DNA of 64,000 bases, from assembly GCA_033182465.1 (NCBI GenBank), contig CP137321.1, positions 1,240,001 through 1,304,000 of the forward strand, written 5' to 3'. Below are positions 45,416 through 58,064 of the stretch, one piece after another. Positions within the stretch are counted from its first letter, which is position 1. Every line of letters starts with the position of its first letter. The notes under the pieces are model-generated. The model was given only the letters and a program-made list of their open reading frames with translations. It was not told the DNA's origin and did no database searches. Origin of the DNA: Sanghuangporus weigelae. Lineage: Eukaryota; Basidiomycota; Agaricomycetes; Hymenochaetales; Hymenochaetaceae. A program made the position numbers and the translations under genes.

Positions 45416-48065
45416 ATGGGCAATACAGAAGCATCCAGCTTTGACCCACAGCCGGTGCTCGATCGCGATCCGTGGCTTGAGCCCTTCTTGCCTTCTATCG
45501 CTCATCGTCACGGACGTTTTCAGCAATGGAAGAACACTATCGCAGAGTATGAGGGTGGTTATGACAAGTTCTCGAAAGGTTACGAACGGTTTGGGTTGAA
45601 CGTCGACGAGAACGGCGACATCGCATATCGCGAATGGGCTCCGAATGCGAAGGAAGCAGTGCTTATTGGTGACTTCAGTAAGTAATATCTGTTAGGCATC
45701 TTCGCACACGGAAGCAAGCTGCGGCACCCGCATATACCTTGCTGAACACCGCAATTTTTAGATGATTGGAACAGGACATCACATCCGATGAGGAAGAATG
45801 AGTTTGGAATTTGGGAGATCAAAATACCTGCCAAAGCCCCCGGACAGCCTGCTATCCCACATGATTCTAAAATCAAGGTGTGTGGCTCTATTCCCAATTC
45901 CGCAGTGTATAGATATATGCGCTTCATTGATGTTCTGATCTATTTCGAACTTTGGCTGATTGAATGCATTTTATTGCCTCTATATAGATTTCAATGGTGA
46001 TCCCAAGTGGCGAGCGAATTGAACGTCTGCCTGCATGGATCAAACGCGTTACTCAGGATCTTTCTGTTTCACCGGTTTACGACGCACGTTTTTGGAATCC
46101 ATCAGCGAGTGAAAAGTATGTCTTCAAGAATCAACGTCCAGCTAAGCCGGAAGCTGCAAAAATATACGAAGCACATGTCGGCATCTCGACTCCGGAGGGG
46201 CGCGTCGGCACTTACAAGGAGTTCACGCAGAACATGCTACCACGCATCAAATATCTCGGCTATAATACCATTCAGTTGATGGCCGTTATGGAACACGCGT
46301 ACTATGCTTGTGAGTAGAAATGTATAAATGCCTGTATGCTTTCAGAAGAATGACCACAGTCGTATAAGCATTCGGGTATCAGGTTACAAGCTTCTTTGCA
46401 GCAAGCTCTCGTTACGGTACCCCGGAGGAGCTGAAGGAGCTCATCGATACCGCGCACGGGATGGGGTTGACTGTTCTTCTGGACGTCATTCATTCACATG
46501 CCTGCAAGAACGTGCTTGATGGTCTCAATAACTTTGATGGAACCGACCATTTATATTTCCATGAAGGCGGCAAAGGGCGCCATGAGCTCTGGGACAGTCG
46601 ATTGTTCAATTACGGTCATCATGAAGTATTGCGTTTTCTACTCAGCAATCTACGGTTCTACCTCGAGGAGTACCAGTTTGACGGCTTCAGGTTTGACGGT
46701 GTGACGAGCATGATGTACAGTCATCACGGAATCGGAACTGGCTTCTCTGGAGACTACCATGAATACTTTGGAAGTTCCGTCGATGAGGAGGGCGTCGTAT
46801 ATCTGATGCTGGTCCGCCATAAGCTTTAGTAAAATTCGGATCAAGCTGAATCTTTCGTTTCTAGGCAAACGATATGGTGCATGAGCTCTATCCTGAGGTT
46901 GTGACTATTGCAGAAGACGTCTCCGGCATGCCTCTTTTGGGCGCCCCGACTAAGATTGGGGGAGTTGGGTTCGATTACAGGCTTTCGATGGCTATTCCCG
47001 ACATGTGGATCAAGATATTGAAACACAAGAAGGACGATGAATGGGAGCTTGGAAACATCGTTCACACTCTCGTTAATAGGCGTCACCTCGAGAAAAGCAT
47101 AGCCTATGCCGAAAGTCACGATCAAGCGCTGGTCGGAGACAAGACTCTCGCATTCTGGTTGATGGATAAGGAAATGTGTACGCAAATATCCCTTTAAAAC
47201 GTCTAGATGATTGTAGCTCAACGTCAGTCTTTTCTAGATACCAATATGTCCGACTTGACAGAACTTACTCCGGTAATCGATCGTGGCATTGCACTCCACA
47301 AGATGATTCGGTAGGCGTTGTTGTTTCTACAATTTCTGTTACGGAGGTACTCATCGTATGATAAGTCTCCTTGTTCACAGTCTTGGTGGCGAAGGATACT
47401 TGAACTTCGAGGGTAATGAATTCGGGCATCCTGAAGTATGTCTTTTCTGCGAATCGCAAAGTATTTGAAAGAATGACTTTTGACGACTCGCCTAGTGGCT
47501 GGACTTCCCGCGCGCAGGAAATAATAACTCTTACCATTATGCTCGCAGACAGTTTAACCTCGTAGACGACGACATTCTGCGTTACAAATATCTGTATCAC
47601 TTTGACGCAGCCATGAATGACACGGAATCGAAGTACGGTTGGTTGTCAGCGCCTCAGGTATTCGCACCCCATGATGCTAATAGTTTACCTCTCACTAACA
47701 ACCCAACTTGAACGGATAGGCTTATGTTTCTCTAAAACACGAAGGAGACAAGGTTATCGTTTTTGAACGCGCAGGTTGCCTTTTCATCTTCAATTTCCAT
47801 CCTACTCAATCTTTTGCCGACTATCGTGTCGGCGTGGACCTGGCTGGAGAATACTCCGTCGTTCTCTCTAGCGACGAGAAACGCTTTGGTGGACATGATC
47901 GTATCGATATGAGCGTGAAACATTTCACGACGCCAATGGCATGGAACAACAGGAAGAATTGGCTCCATGTACGTTTTATGTCCATCTGCTGATACTCGAG
48001 TATAACGCTTGACTTCTCAGGTCTATATCCCTTGCCGTACTTGCATGGTCCTGGCAACACATTGA
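45416..48065 (+). CDS. GLC3: 1,4-alpha-glucan (glycogen) branching enzyme
   Basis: Ten exons: 45416-45677, 45762-45877, 45988-46309, 46369-46811, 46865-47177, 47238-47310, 47366-47435, 47496-47657, 47720-47968, 48021-48065; 684 residues (yeast Glc3 has 704). An N-terminal CBM48 module ([19 protein letters not shown]) precedes a GH13 catalytic barrel. Conserved GH13 regions are seen: [24 protein letters not shown] (nucleophile Asp at about residue 343), [11 protein letters not shown] (acid/base Glu at about 398) and [13 protein letters not shown]. The C-terminal beta domain contains [18 protein letters not shown]. It makes alpha-1,6 branches in glycogen in the cytosol. The intron before [11 protein letters not shown] uses an AAG acceptor at 47363-47365. 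The last exon encodes only 14 residues. Confidence 0.97.
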
Positions 48066-48502
48066 CATCGTGTTTCACACATGTTACCGGCACAAGCCGA
48101 TAAGCACGACGAGGTGGATTTGTACGTTGAAGACAACCTGTACCATAGGTTACTAGGCATATTATGCAAGCATCTTTTTCCAAGCCGGGTAGATGGTAAA
48201 TTGAACGGAAATCGAACAAGTGGGCATGTAAAGAACCGATCATTGATGATTTGGACGGCCTAAAATACATGAGACAGTACATCATGAAACGCGGAGCCGA
48301 ACACGAATGGAGAGCTATGTACTGTCCGAACAAAATGCAAATAAACAATTGTAAAGTAATTGTACATACAAAAAATTGCGTCTGAGTGAACAATAATAAA
48401 GTCGACAGCCCGGTAGTCTTTGACACAAGTAAGAAAGGGATAGCAGCAGCCACAGAAAGAACAGTAAGGTATCTAGAGGACTCACGAACCACTTTCTATC
48501 AT
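48066..48502. other. Convergent 3' region, branching enzyme and cyclin
   Basis: 437 bp between two facing stop codons; no gene seen. It should hold both 3' UTRs. Confidence 0.5.
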
Positions 48503-50178
48503 CTACGGGCTGGCCATGAGCCTATCCCCGTCTATTGATGAATCTACGGACGAAGCGGCGCTACTCCAACTATGATGAGCTGGAGGAACAGGGCGCTGGC
48601 TGTCACGTGGCAGTCCAGCGTCTCCGCAATCGTCGCCGTCTACGCCATCCTCGCTCGCATCGTTACTGAAGAGACTTTGCGTATCAGACGACGCGCAGGA
48701 ATGTGCAGGGCGGATCGTCGGTTCGTCGTCTGTCTCGGCATCGGTGTCCGTCTCCGAACAAACACTGCTTTCTCGATCCCGATCTTCCTCTTCGTCGGGC
48801 AGCACCCTACGCTCAACGAATTGCACGTCGCTTGATCGGTAACGCTTGGGTGTCGCATTTCGTGGTGCCTGTGAGTCCGAGCAAGGTGCATTGTCACAAA
48901 CGACTGCACCACCATACGCATCAAAGGCACCCATGCTTTGTAAGGGTCGCGACGCGGATACGGAAGGTCCCGGCGCAGCAGGGATAGACTGACCCTCGGG
49001 TGCATCCTGCGCTTGCGAGAAACGTGTGAGCTGTTCCCAGTAACGTTGCATCTCGTCCGGAGGAATCGAGAGACGGAAATCGTTCAACAAAAGGAACTGC
49101 AGCTCAAGCTGGTTCAGTTCTGCTTGGGGAAGTCCACCAACCTACAACAAAAAATTTGTCAGAATTGTCTCGTTAACAAAATTGATAGAATAACAAGTGA
49201 CCAATCGCGATGACTGGTACTGTGGAAAATACCGCCACTGGCAAGTTCACCCGAACTCGAAACAGACAGCTGGAAGTGATAAAGGGCTAAAAAAGATGAA
49301 CTCACCCTGGCATACCGAGAATTCGTGTAAAATACATCGCTGAAAAACTTGCTTGCAACAGTCACTCCAGCAATAACCAAACGATGGACATTATATGAGT
49401 CGATGATAAAACGCGTGCCTGTCGCTTCCTGCGCTAGTTTGGACATCCGATCAAAATACACCAAAAGGGATAAAAAAACTTCGTTTGTCGTCGGACAATA
49501 ACGAAGGATACGGAGGAGATACGCTTGCAGCGAGATTGACGGTATGTTGCGTGCATGAAAAGTCAGGGATGAGGTCGGAGTGGAAAGCGCCACTCGCGAT
49601 GCTGTAAAAAGTGACTGCCATATCGGTGGATGCTCCATTCCAGACGACAGACGCGAACCAGCCTGATGCGAGCCATGAGGAGGAGCGGAAGATAGTCCAT
49701 CATTTGCAGTTGCTATCCGATTCAGGAGGGAGGCAAGCAGGTGCAAAAGATCAGTCGTCGGGTATGATTGCAGATCGGAATCGGAAACGTCCTTAGCCGG
49801 CAATGAAGCCAGCATCGATGAGCTGGTCGAATGTGAGTTCTTGTGCGACGTTTCCGGGTCGGCCAACTTCGGTTGGAAAGACTTGGGAGAAAAAGACTGG
49901 CGTTTCGCTGTGAGAGAAGGTTCTGAACGAAAGTGCGATACAGATGATGTCGACCGTGAGGCGCTGGATGGAATGACCGTGGTGCTTGACGAAGATGACG
50001 AAGAAGAAGAGAAGGGAACAGTTGAAGAGGCTAGGGCGGCCGAATTCAACGACGCCGAGGATGGAGCTCGACGAGCAGCGGCTTTTGACCGAACGATAGG
50101 TGTCTTGCCTGCAGTAACAGGGGCGGTATGGACAGGCGAGCGGTCATGATGCAACGGCGGAGCGGCTAAAGCGAGCAT
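48503..50178 (-). CDS. Pho80-type (PCL) cyclin
   Basis: Two exons on the minus strand, 49306-50178 and 48503-49141; 503 residues. The N-terminal 120 residues are Ser/Ala-rich and disordered. The cyclin box follows: YPTTDLLHLLASLLNRIA, ISLQAYLLRILRYCPTTNEV, LVYFDRMSKLA, SYNVHRLVIAGVTVASKFFSD, YARVGGLPQAELNQLELQFL. This is the Pho80/Pcl signature. Such cyclins bind Pho85-type kinases and control phosphate response, glycogen or the cell cycle; which one applies is not clear. The C-terminal half is disordered and acidic. The first in-frame ATG is at 50178; open frame continues to 50211 without an ATG. A GTCACGTGAC palindrome lies 160 bp upstream. Confidence 0.9.
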
Positions 50179-50338
50179 TGCGGCTACTGGTTGTTTCTCT
50201 TCCTTTGCCACCGCAAATGATGTTTATGGATTGCAAAGGTTGAGCGTTTGGGACAGATACCAGTAACTGATGATGTTGTGTTTGAAACGGAAGATGCAAA
50301 ACGAAGAAACACTTTACTTTTGTGCAAAACGGGTAGAT

Positions 50339-50348
50339 GTCACGTGAC
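50339..50348. promoter_or_regulatory. GTCACGTGAC E-box palindrome upstream of the cyclin gene
   Basis: A perfect 10-bp palindrome with a CACGTG core, between the cyclin start codon (50178) and the stop of the next minus-strand gene (50479). bHLH factors of the Pho4/Cbf1 type bind CACGTG; the same decamer is the CLEAR-like motif of vertebrate TFEB. Confidence 0.55.
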
Positions 50349-50478
50349 TCTACTGATGAACCACTTTCTCCTTCTGAACACAGGCATACAATTAAAACCC
50401 GGGATTCCGAAATGTACTCAAGTTGCAAGTCCAGACAATAGATGCGGTGTAACTCATGCTAGGTAGCTAAACATGTCC

Positions 50479-52163
50479 TCAGGCAGACTTCTCGCGCACG
50501 TCGCCTCCTGGCGGTGCAGAACCCAGCACGCCTTCTTCCGGCCTCCTTCCCGAGACTTTAACAAAACCTTCCATCGCATAATCTGCGCCAGACATCTGAA
50601 ATTGCACATAAAGCTAAGACAATTGAAATGAATCAGGATAACAATTACTCACCCATTGAAACAGATCTCGAATATAGCTCGGCATGATAGTTACCCAACG
50701 CACAAAATGAGTGTAGAATGGCAGGAAGATTGTCCTCGACTCCTGATCATCAATAGCAGCAATGACAGCTTTTGCAATGGCGTAAGCAGGGAGGGAAGGC
50801 GCGAAGAATTTGTGGAACCACGACGTTGGCAAGTTCATCCTGGAGAACATTGGCGTCATGGTATGTCCGGGAAGCACAAGCGTGGTCCGGACGTCTGGAG
50901 TATTGTAGCTGGGAAAAGCCTGTGAGCGACTCTATTTTCGCGTCAGTACAGGCTGCTTGCTCACCGTTTATCCAGTTCGTATCGCAATGACTCCGAAAGA
51001 TTCACGAGGGCCGCCTTCGACGCAGAATAATCGGCTATTGGCCGTTACTCTCAAATTATAACACGCTAACACGCTCAAAAAAGAACGCACTCATTTGTGC
51101 AACACCGACCAATCCAAGCACAGAAGACATTGTGACCTGTTTACGGGAGTAAGCACAAAGATTAGCATTTACAGAATATCTTAACATACAACATGCCCCG
51201 ATTTCCGCCTAATCATCTCCGGGAGAAAGGCCTTGAGCGTCCAAAAATGAGAGAGTACGTTGACATCAAAAGTTCTTGGAAGATATTTAATATTCATGGC
51301 ATTTGATAGATTTTTCTCAAGTGCAACATACTGTTTCACATCAACAGGCGTCAGATCAAGGAAGAGTTTGCCCTGCACGACGCCCGCATTGTTGATGAGA
51401 ACGGTGGGATGCCCGATCTTGGAACATCATTATCATATCTTTCACATCGCCATTTGCAAAGATGAAACGGATTCACCTCGTCAATGATTTTCTTTGAGAC
51501 AACTTCGACTTCCTCCCATTTAGAAACGTCACATTTGTAGTAAGTTATATTATCTGATGAAACTGTTAGAAATTCACCATCTGTGCCATGGGTACCTTCC
51601 AGACTTACAGTTCTCCGTTTCGATGGGATTAACATCCAGTACAATGGTGGTGACGTTGCGCACGGCCAGCGTGTTTGCAATCAATTCTCCGATTCCAGAT
51701 GATCCTGTGAAAATGTTACGACGAAGATGCACCGAGGTACGGTGGAAAAGACACGAACCTCCAGTTACCACTACGATCTGTTCTCCCCAGTCAAGACGCG
51801 GTGGTGCAAAGAAAAGGTCGCCACCATTTCTGTATAGACGCGAAAACCATTTGAGAGACCCTTGGTGATTATTAGCGTCAGGAAGCGAATAGGAGTCCTC
51901 ACTACTTACAAAATGCAGAGATTATGAAGAAGTAGATAGCAGAATAGATAAACACAGGATGATCGAACTCAAATCCTTGGAATCTATAGAATACTGGAAT
52001 GAAAAATATGAAGAAAGGACCTATGGTAGAGGGGTCAGGATTAGTATGGTAAAGAGTGGGCATGATTCTCACTGAAGACTGTTTGAGCGAGCACTTTCAT
52101 TATGAGGTCGACATCGAAATTGTCAAAAACTTGAGAGGGGACACCCTGATCAACAGAGGCCAT
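50479..52163 (-). CDS. Membrane-anchored short-chain dehydrogenase/reductase (SDR16C/RDH-like)
   Basis: Eleven exons on the minus strand: 52073-52163, 51910-52020, 51759-51860, 51609-51704, 51477-51553, 51332-51417, 51190-51274, 51091-51136, 50965-51034, 50653-50908, 50479-50595; 378 residues. A hydrophobic N-terminal region (about residues 30-68, FFIFFIPVFY and YSAIYFFIISAFW) should anchor it in a membrane. The Rossmann motif TGGSSGIG is at 100-107, NNAG at 168-171, the catalytic Ser in VTMSS at about 220 and YSASK at 234-238. The layout matches lipid-droplet/ER retinol or fatty-alcohol dehydrogenases using NAD(P); the substrate is unknown. The end is a Gly/Arg tail. It shares a 134-bp promoter with MRC1. 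Confidence 0.9.
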
Positions 52164-52297
52164 TTTCAAAGGCGTGAAGGAAGAAAGTCAAAGTAGATGA
52201 TGGTGGTCACTGACGAGGTCGCAACTTAGAATGATGATCACAGGTGTGTGAACGCGTGAGATAAGCAGCCTAATGAGGAGACACTGTTGTGGCAGTC
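52164..52297. promoter_or_regulatory. Short divergent promoter between the SDR gene and MRC1
   Basis: Only 134 bp separate the start codons (215 bp if MRC1 starts at 52379). Both genes must share regulatory DNA. Confidence 0.5.
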
Positions 52298-55200
52298 ATG
52301 TACCGTCCCTTAAGTCAAGTAATCCACCCGAGTCTAACAACCGCCCCGAATAATCGTCAGAGCCGTGCTGATCTTGCCATGGAGAAGCAACCGGGGCATC
52401 CTGCTCGAGCAGAGCAGGCAACCTCCGACCCAGCCGCTAAAGTCAAGCGGACTTATGGTAAGAAGAGAGAGGGCGCCGACGCGTCTGTGGATATAACCAG
52501 CAGTGTATCTTCGCGTCAGACGCGTCCGGAGCTTTCAGAAAACGCTGAAGAATCTGATACCCTTCCTTCTACGAGATTCCTTTCGAGTAACGCGTCAGAC
52601 ACGTTCGGTTGGAAGGAGAGACTCGCCTTAATCGACAAGCAATTCGACGACGAGGATGGACCAAATCAATCGAAGCATTGTACCGTGTCTACTCGCGTCA
52701 ACAAAGATAGGAGCTCTTCGCCCTCGTCGTCAACGGAAGATGACTCCTCGGGTTTACGCGACGATGCTCTCTTGTCTGCTTCAATGCCTCCAATTTCTTC
52801 TCAATCGGACCCGCCATCTCCGTGTAGCCAACCTGACACGATCAGTATGAAGCCACTTCCTTGTGACTCCGGTCCACCGGAACACGCTGAAGGAATGCGA
52901 GGGGACTCTTTGTACCATATAGCTAAGGGAGATGACTACAGCGAAACAACCGGTACTAGGATATCGAAAACTCCAAAGGCACGGAACGATGATCACGACA
53001 CTCAATTGGAAGGGCGAAACACCTCTCTTGCGACCCAGGAAGGAAATGGATCATCGTGCGAGACATCAGAGTTAAACCGTAACGAAGTTGCTCGGAAGAG
53101 TAGAGCCAGAAGGCGAGGCGGTCAACCCAATAAGATCAAGGTGATTTCTTTCGCTACCCTATGCTGTCACAAAATTACTCATACACATTTCTCAGAAATT
53201 GAGCAAGAAAGAAGAGAAGGAGTCAAGGAAAGCTCACGCTCGTTTGATGGCCGATCAACAAGTTTCTATAACAAAGCGCGCCGACCAATACACCGTGGAA
53301 CATCTGCTGAAGAGCGTCCAGTAAGTATTTCAAACAAAGTGAAGCACTGAAGTATCTTAAAAGGTATTTGTGCAGAAAAAGTCAACATTTGACGGGAACA
53401 AAACCATGTCTTATCTCATCAGACCCGATTCAAGATTTCACATCCTCGCCTATGGGTAATGTTATGGATACCTCGACTGAAGTAGAGCCGAAGGCAGGAC
53501 TATCTGGTCTTCAGAGTGCATCAGAGGACGATATGCCCGACGTACACGAGCTCGTCAAAGCGGAGGAAGTCATTCAGAAAGGGGAAGTGGAGGTGCAGCG
53601 TAGGAAACGCTTAGCACTGTTAAAGCGGCAAGCTCTCGCTTCAAAAACTCAAGAAGCGAACTTTTATTCCGACGACGATGATCTTGAAATCATGTCAGAT
53701 GACAGAGACGTCGGTTCAGGACGGTCGAAAGTCTCAACCGAACTTGAAAAACGGCTTGCTGGCGTCGCTGGTTTTCGTGTCGGCACCTCAAAGCACGTCT
53801 TCTCGGAGGCACTGGAGAGCAGCCAAGGCGATAGGGAACTCAAGCTTGCAGCTAAGCCAACTTTCAGTGATCGAGATGCTGGTAGACATAGGATGCATTT
53901 TAGCCATCGAGACTTGCAGAGCGCAATGTTCTGCAAAGCGACAAAACAGAGCATGAGTCTAACTAGAGAAAAGGAGGAAGAATGGAAACGTCGTGGAGGA
54001 AAGCTTGCGGGCAAGCAACGTACGGCACTTGAAAGCACACCACTTTCTCTGGGACATCTCGCTGAGAATCTTGCGCTGAAAAGAAGACACGGAGGACAAG
54101 ATAGTCCTCAAGATGGAGAAGAGCGCGATACTCCGGGTTCGGAAGACAGCAGTGACGAGGAATGGCAGCCGGAAGAAAGTGGTTCAGTGAGCCCTTCGAA
54201 CGAGCGAGGCATCGACGACGACGACGAACTCGAGGGCTCTGTTTCTGAAGACTGTGCTACGGTTCGGGAAGTGGCGGCTGTAACTCAGAACACGGACAAT
54301 CATGAGGAGACCGATGACGATGACAAAAGTCTCAGCAGGCCAGCCCGTCATGCTAGGCGCTCAACAAATCACTTAGTGGTGTCTGATTCTGAGGGTGAGG
54401 AAACCCGACGGCAGCACAAGGCAGGTCGAATCCTCGTACCGGATACCTCTTTCGTCATCGATGCTGGCCAAGGGAACGAGCTATCTTCCGAAGCAGGCCC
54501 CGACGAAGAAAATAAGGAGAACAACACGCCTCTCGCTATCGACAGTGGAGATGATAAAGAGAATGCGATACCCATGGAGCGCTCGCCGGTGGGTAGACCC
54601 TATTTCGGGAATCGACCACATAGTGGATTCTTCAACCTTTCCGAAGGAAATCGACATTTGTCGTTATCGCCCATGGCGGACGTTGATAATGAGGGGTCTC
54701 CTAGCGTTCGTAGACCTCTGCAAGCGAAAAGGATTGGTGATTTTGACGACCCTTTCATTTTGCGATCACCGTCGGCAAGTACGAGTCCCAAAACGCCAAA
54801 ATCCAAAGGGACACGGTCCGCTGTTTCAAGTCCCGCGTCCCTTCGGCCAGCCTTTGATGGAAAAGCCGGAGGATTTACACAGCTGTTCAACGATGAAGAA
54901 GGCGTGCACATGGATGCTTCATCAACTAGCGTCCTTCAACCTGCGTTTCGTCTTCATAGCAGTGGTGATACTATTAAAATAGCGAAAAGGAACGACGGCT
55001 TTGTTTTACCGGAGGCTACGGTAGGGCGTTATTATCAGTATCATATCAAGCTTGTTCTGACGCAATAAAAATTAGAAGAAACGCTCAAAAAACTTGATGA
55101 GGAACGGCGAGCTTTCGCTGACTCTTGATACGAGGCTTCAGCCCGCTCTTGATGTCACGACTCAGGTTCGTCGACGAGCGGATGCACTCTTTGAGAAGGA

Positions 55201-56930
55201 GCAAGACTTTGTCATGGATGAAGCTAGCACAAGCGCCACTTCCTCTCGCAGTAGGCACGAACTGTACATCTCTGAGAATGGGTACGTCATGAATGTCTAC
55301 TGGTCAAACATCAACAATATAAAACTCTGCACCTACAGGCTATTGACGCAGACTAAACCTGAAGGTTCTACTCCCCTTGTGTACCGATCCTGGACGCCTT
55401 CTCAGAATCCAATCGTCTCTGAATCCGAAGCGCCCGGTCTTCCGCCGTCCACGACACGACGATTGCCTCTTAGCACTCTCTCTCTCGATGGAGACGCGAT
55501 TAGCCCTTCGCAACAACGTCTGGCACGTTTGATAAAGGGCAAGGGTCGAGCGGATTCTTCAGATGGTGACATGTTGGGCTCATCATCGTATGATTCTGCT
55601 TCCAATGCTTTCGTGAAGATGTTACAAGCGGCAAGAAAGCAAAGCAAAACGGAAAAGAGGAAACTTGGGAAATCACATTTCGTCGAGGGAGAAGCAGTTG
55701 AGTCTGACGAGGACGAGCTATTTGGATTCGGGCAACCAGCAAAAGGGGATGATGATGATGAAAGTGATGAAGACAGTCCGGATGCAGTTGTGGAGAATTT
55801 GATTGATGATGCTGGAATGGATGTTCAAGAGCTTGCAGAGGACAAGGTGCTTGAAAAAGTCAAGTGAGTGTCCATTCTATTCAGGAGCGACTCTGGAGTT
55901 TATTTTGTGTCTTGTAAAGAGAGCATTTTGAAGAAGATGACACCGCTCTGGAGAAGTACCACCAGGCTGCAATTGAAGGAAAGTTTCGAGGTAAACGTCG
56001 CGGAGGCGGAGTAGCCATGGAAGACAGTGAGTCGGATGAAGATGAGGATGAAGAGGCTCGTATACTTCGTCGGCGCATGCACAAGAAACGAAGAATAGTC
56101 GGCGATAAGCTTGAGGACCTTAGTAAGTGCATTCTTTTGACTGTTTGTCATGTTACTGATGCCGTTCACAGGGAAGGACGAACGGTCTAAAGCTTTCTAC
56201 GACGCCTACCAGCGTGACGTACAACATGAGGGAGACAACGACTTCGCACATTTGGCAATTGACGACTGGAAAGATGAAGACGAGAACGATAGAGACGAAG
56301 AACCGGAGACCGTTTCAACAACGGAGATCCACCAACGGTTACGTGAGGCTGCTCGCCAGAATAGAAGCGGAGAGGCGGTGGGTTCTTCCAAGAAATGAGT
56401 TGTTGATTTATTCTGAGCACGCTTCTAGCAGCAGCCTCTACGTTTCGATCCTCAAGATGTAACATGGACTGATACTCTTGGGACTAGTGATGATGAATTC
56501 CAGGTCAAGGAGATTGAAGACCGACCTAAGAAGTTGACTGCACGGAGACCTATCTTCACCCGAGTAGACGTTCCTGACTTCGACGATGCCGTACGTTCTT
56601 TATTGCTTCTGATCCTCCAGGCGGCATAGCTCATTTTGCATAATCTAGCTTCCGAGGAAGCCAAATAAGATAGACGAGGTGCAAGCAGCTCAGCTTGCCG
56701 CATGGAGAAAAGAGCAGAGTGGTCGAAATCTTGATACTGGAGGAATGCGGGGTGCCATCACAGTGACTGGTCATGGTTCTAAGAACCCCCGTCGAGGAAA
56801 AGGTTCCATGTTGAAGAGCGCGTCAAGCCGACAACAAGACAGCCAGCAACAGACTGGCCGACGGAGGGTCGCAAAGAGTGCCAGTGTACTGGCATCGGTG
56901 TCAGACAAGCATAGTCGTTTTGGCACATAG
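52298..56930 (+). CDS. MRC1: Replication-checkpoint mediator Mrc1/claspin
   Basis: Nine exons: 52298-53140, 53196-53320, 53364-55020, 55076-55281, 55339-55863, 55920-56122, 56172-56377, 56429-56590, 56649-56930; 1402 residues. The N-terminus carries the KVKRTYGKK motif and a DTFGWKERLALID stretch. The middle is acidic and rich in SQ/TQ sites and Glu-Asp tracts. The conserved claspin core follows: LQPALDVTTQVRRRADALFEKEQ, LYISENGLLTQTKPEG, then AFVKMLQAARKQ. The C-terminal part has GKDERSKAFYDAYQRD and a basic tail. Mrc1 travels with the replication fork, links polymerase epsilon to the helicase and passes checkpoint signals to Rad53/Cds1. The start is uncertain: 52298 is the first ATG, but 52379 has a better context (GCCATGG). 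The 43-bp intron at 53321-53363 is very short. Confidence 0.88.
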
Positions 56931-58064
56931 CCAAAGCGGGTCTTTATTTTTACCGGTTCATTTAACTTTCGATGTATAGGTAATTTCAGATAATCTCGCT
57001 GTGTCATGCTTTGGAATCACAGAAATAAATCATTCATTAGAAATTAGATTGCTTCATAACTCAGCATAACTCCCACATATTCGAAAGATAACAGCTTAGA
57101 TCCTAATATCCAACATATTTTGGTTTACTACTACATCGCCATCGCGGGCGGCGAAAGATGTCGTAAGGGTATATAAGATGCATTGCACGTGCGAGGAAGG
57201 CGGAGACGGACGACGTCAACGCATCTGCTTGCCGAGTCTCATCCAAGCGAAACCCCGAGGTCGCTGGGGCAGCATGGTATTTGTGCGCGAGATGGAACGG
57301 ATATGCCGCGAGTGACCTGGGCGACTTCGTTTCTTTTGACCAACGGAGTTGATCTTCAAGTTTAATACGTTTAGACAATATCTATTTGAAGAAAGGAGCG
57401 GTAGCTACCTTGTGTCTGAGCATGATCAATTTTGCCATATTTACTGGAGGACCGGATTCGCGCACGGGATTTCCTGGAATGAGAGAAGCGGGAAAGAACG
57501 CGTCAGCGACGGTGCCATTAGTGAGACAATATGATAACGGAAAAGATGACTGCTGGAAAGTACATCATGATAGTACTGATAGAACACTCCAGCACACGCT
57601 AGAAATGAAGTATAGAGAGAAGTAATGGTGCGTACTGAGTGCGACAAGGTTGATATCACTCAAATGAAAGTCACTGGCGTCGTCTCCGGCATTGAAAGCC
57701 CTCCAGACATGCTCTGGAATGAGGATGCATGGGAGAACGAAAACGGCGAGGAGGAAAGCGAGGAGGAGAACGACCATCGTGAAGACACGTACCCGCCGCG
57801 GCGGGAAGCCGGATCGCACCAGCTAGAACGGCGAGGAAGGCAGGGTAGGACCGAGATGGTGGGGGGATGAGAGGGAAGCTAAGAGAGCGACTGGGGTTAG
57901 ACTGGAAGCGGACAGTTGCTTAGCGGCGGGCAACCACAGGAGGATAGACATGGGATCACCCATCAATCAGCGGAAACTCGGGCTAAGACGCGCTGACTAA
58001 TCGCCCTCGTCTCGTCTCCGGATCAGAACGCGTCTGGATCATAATATAATAATGATTATTGTTA
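56931..58064. other. 1.1 kb between MRC1 and LEU2, coding content unresolved
   Basis: Two convergent genes flank it. Part of it (57640-57870) is GC-rich with long open frames on both strands. On the minus strand a frame starting with ATG at 57776-57778 gives a hydrophobic leader (MVVLLLAFLLAVFVLPCILI) followed by a short polar part. Another minus-strand frame near 57490 gives MAPSLTRSFPLL, which looks like a mitochondrial start. I could not join these into one convincing protein. The 57103-57378 minus frame is also open. A small multi-exon gene is possible but not supported. Simple AT repeats are at 58041-58062. Confidence 0.4.

Noticed and set aside
49841-50149. Plus-strand acidic open frame opposite the cyclin gene
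   Set aside because: Antisense of a Ser/Ala-rich disordered region; its acidic composition follows from that.
53371-53376. CAG acceptor at 53374-53376 in MRC1
   Set aside because: It gives an immediate stop after four codons; the AAG at 53361-53363 keeps the frame.
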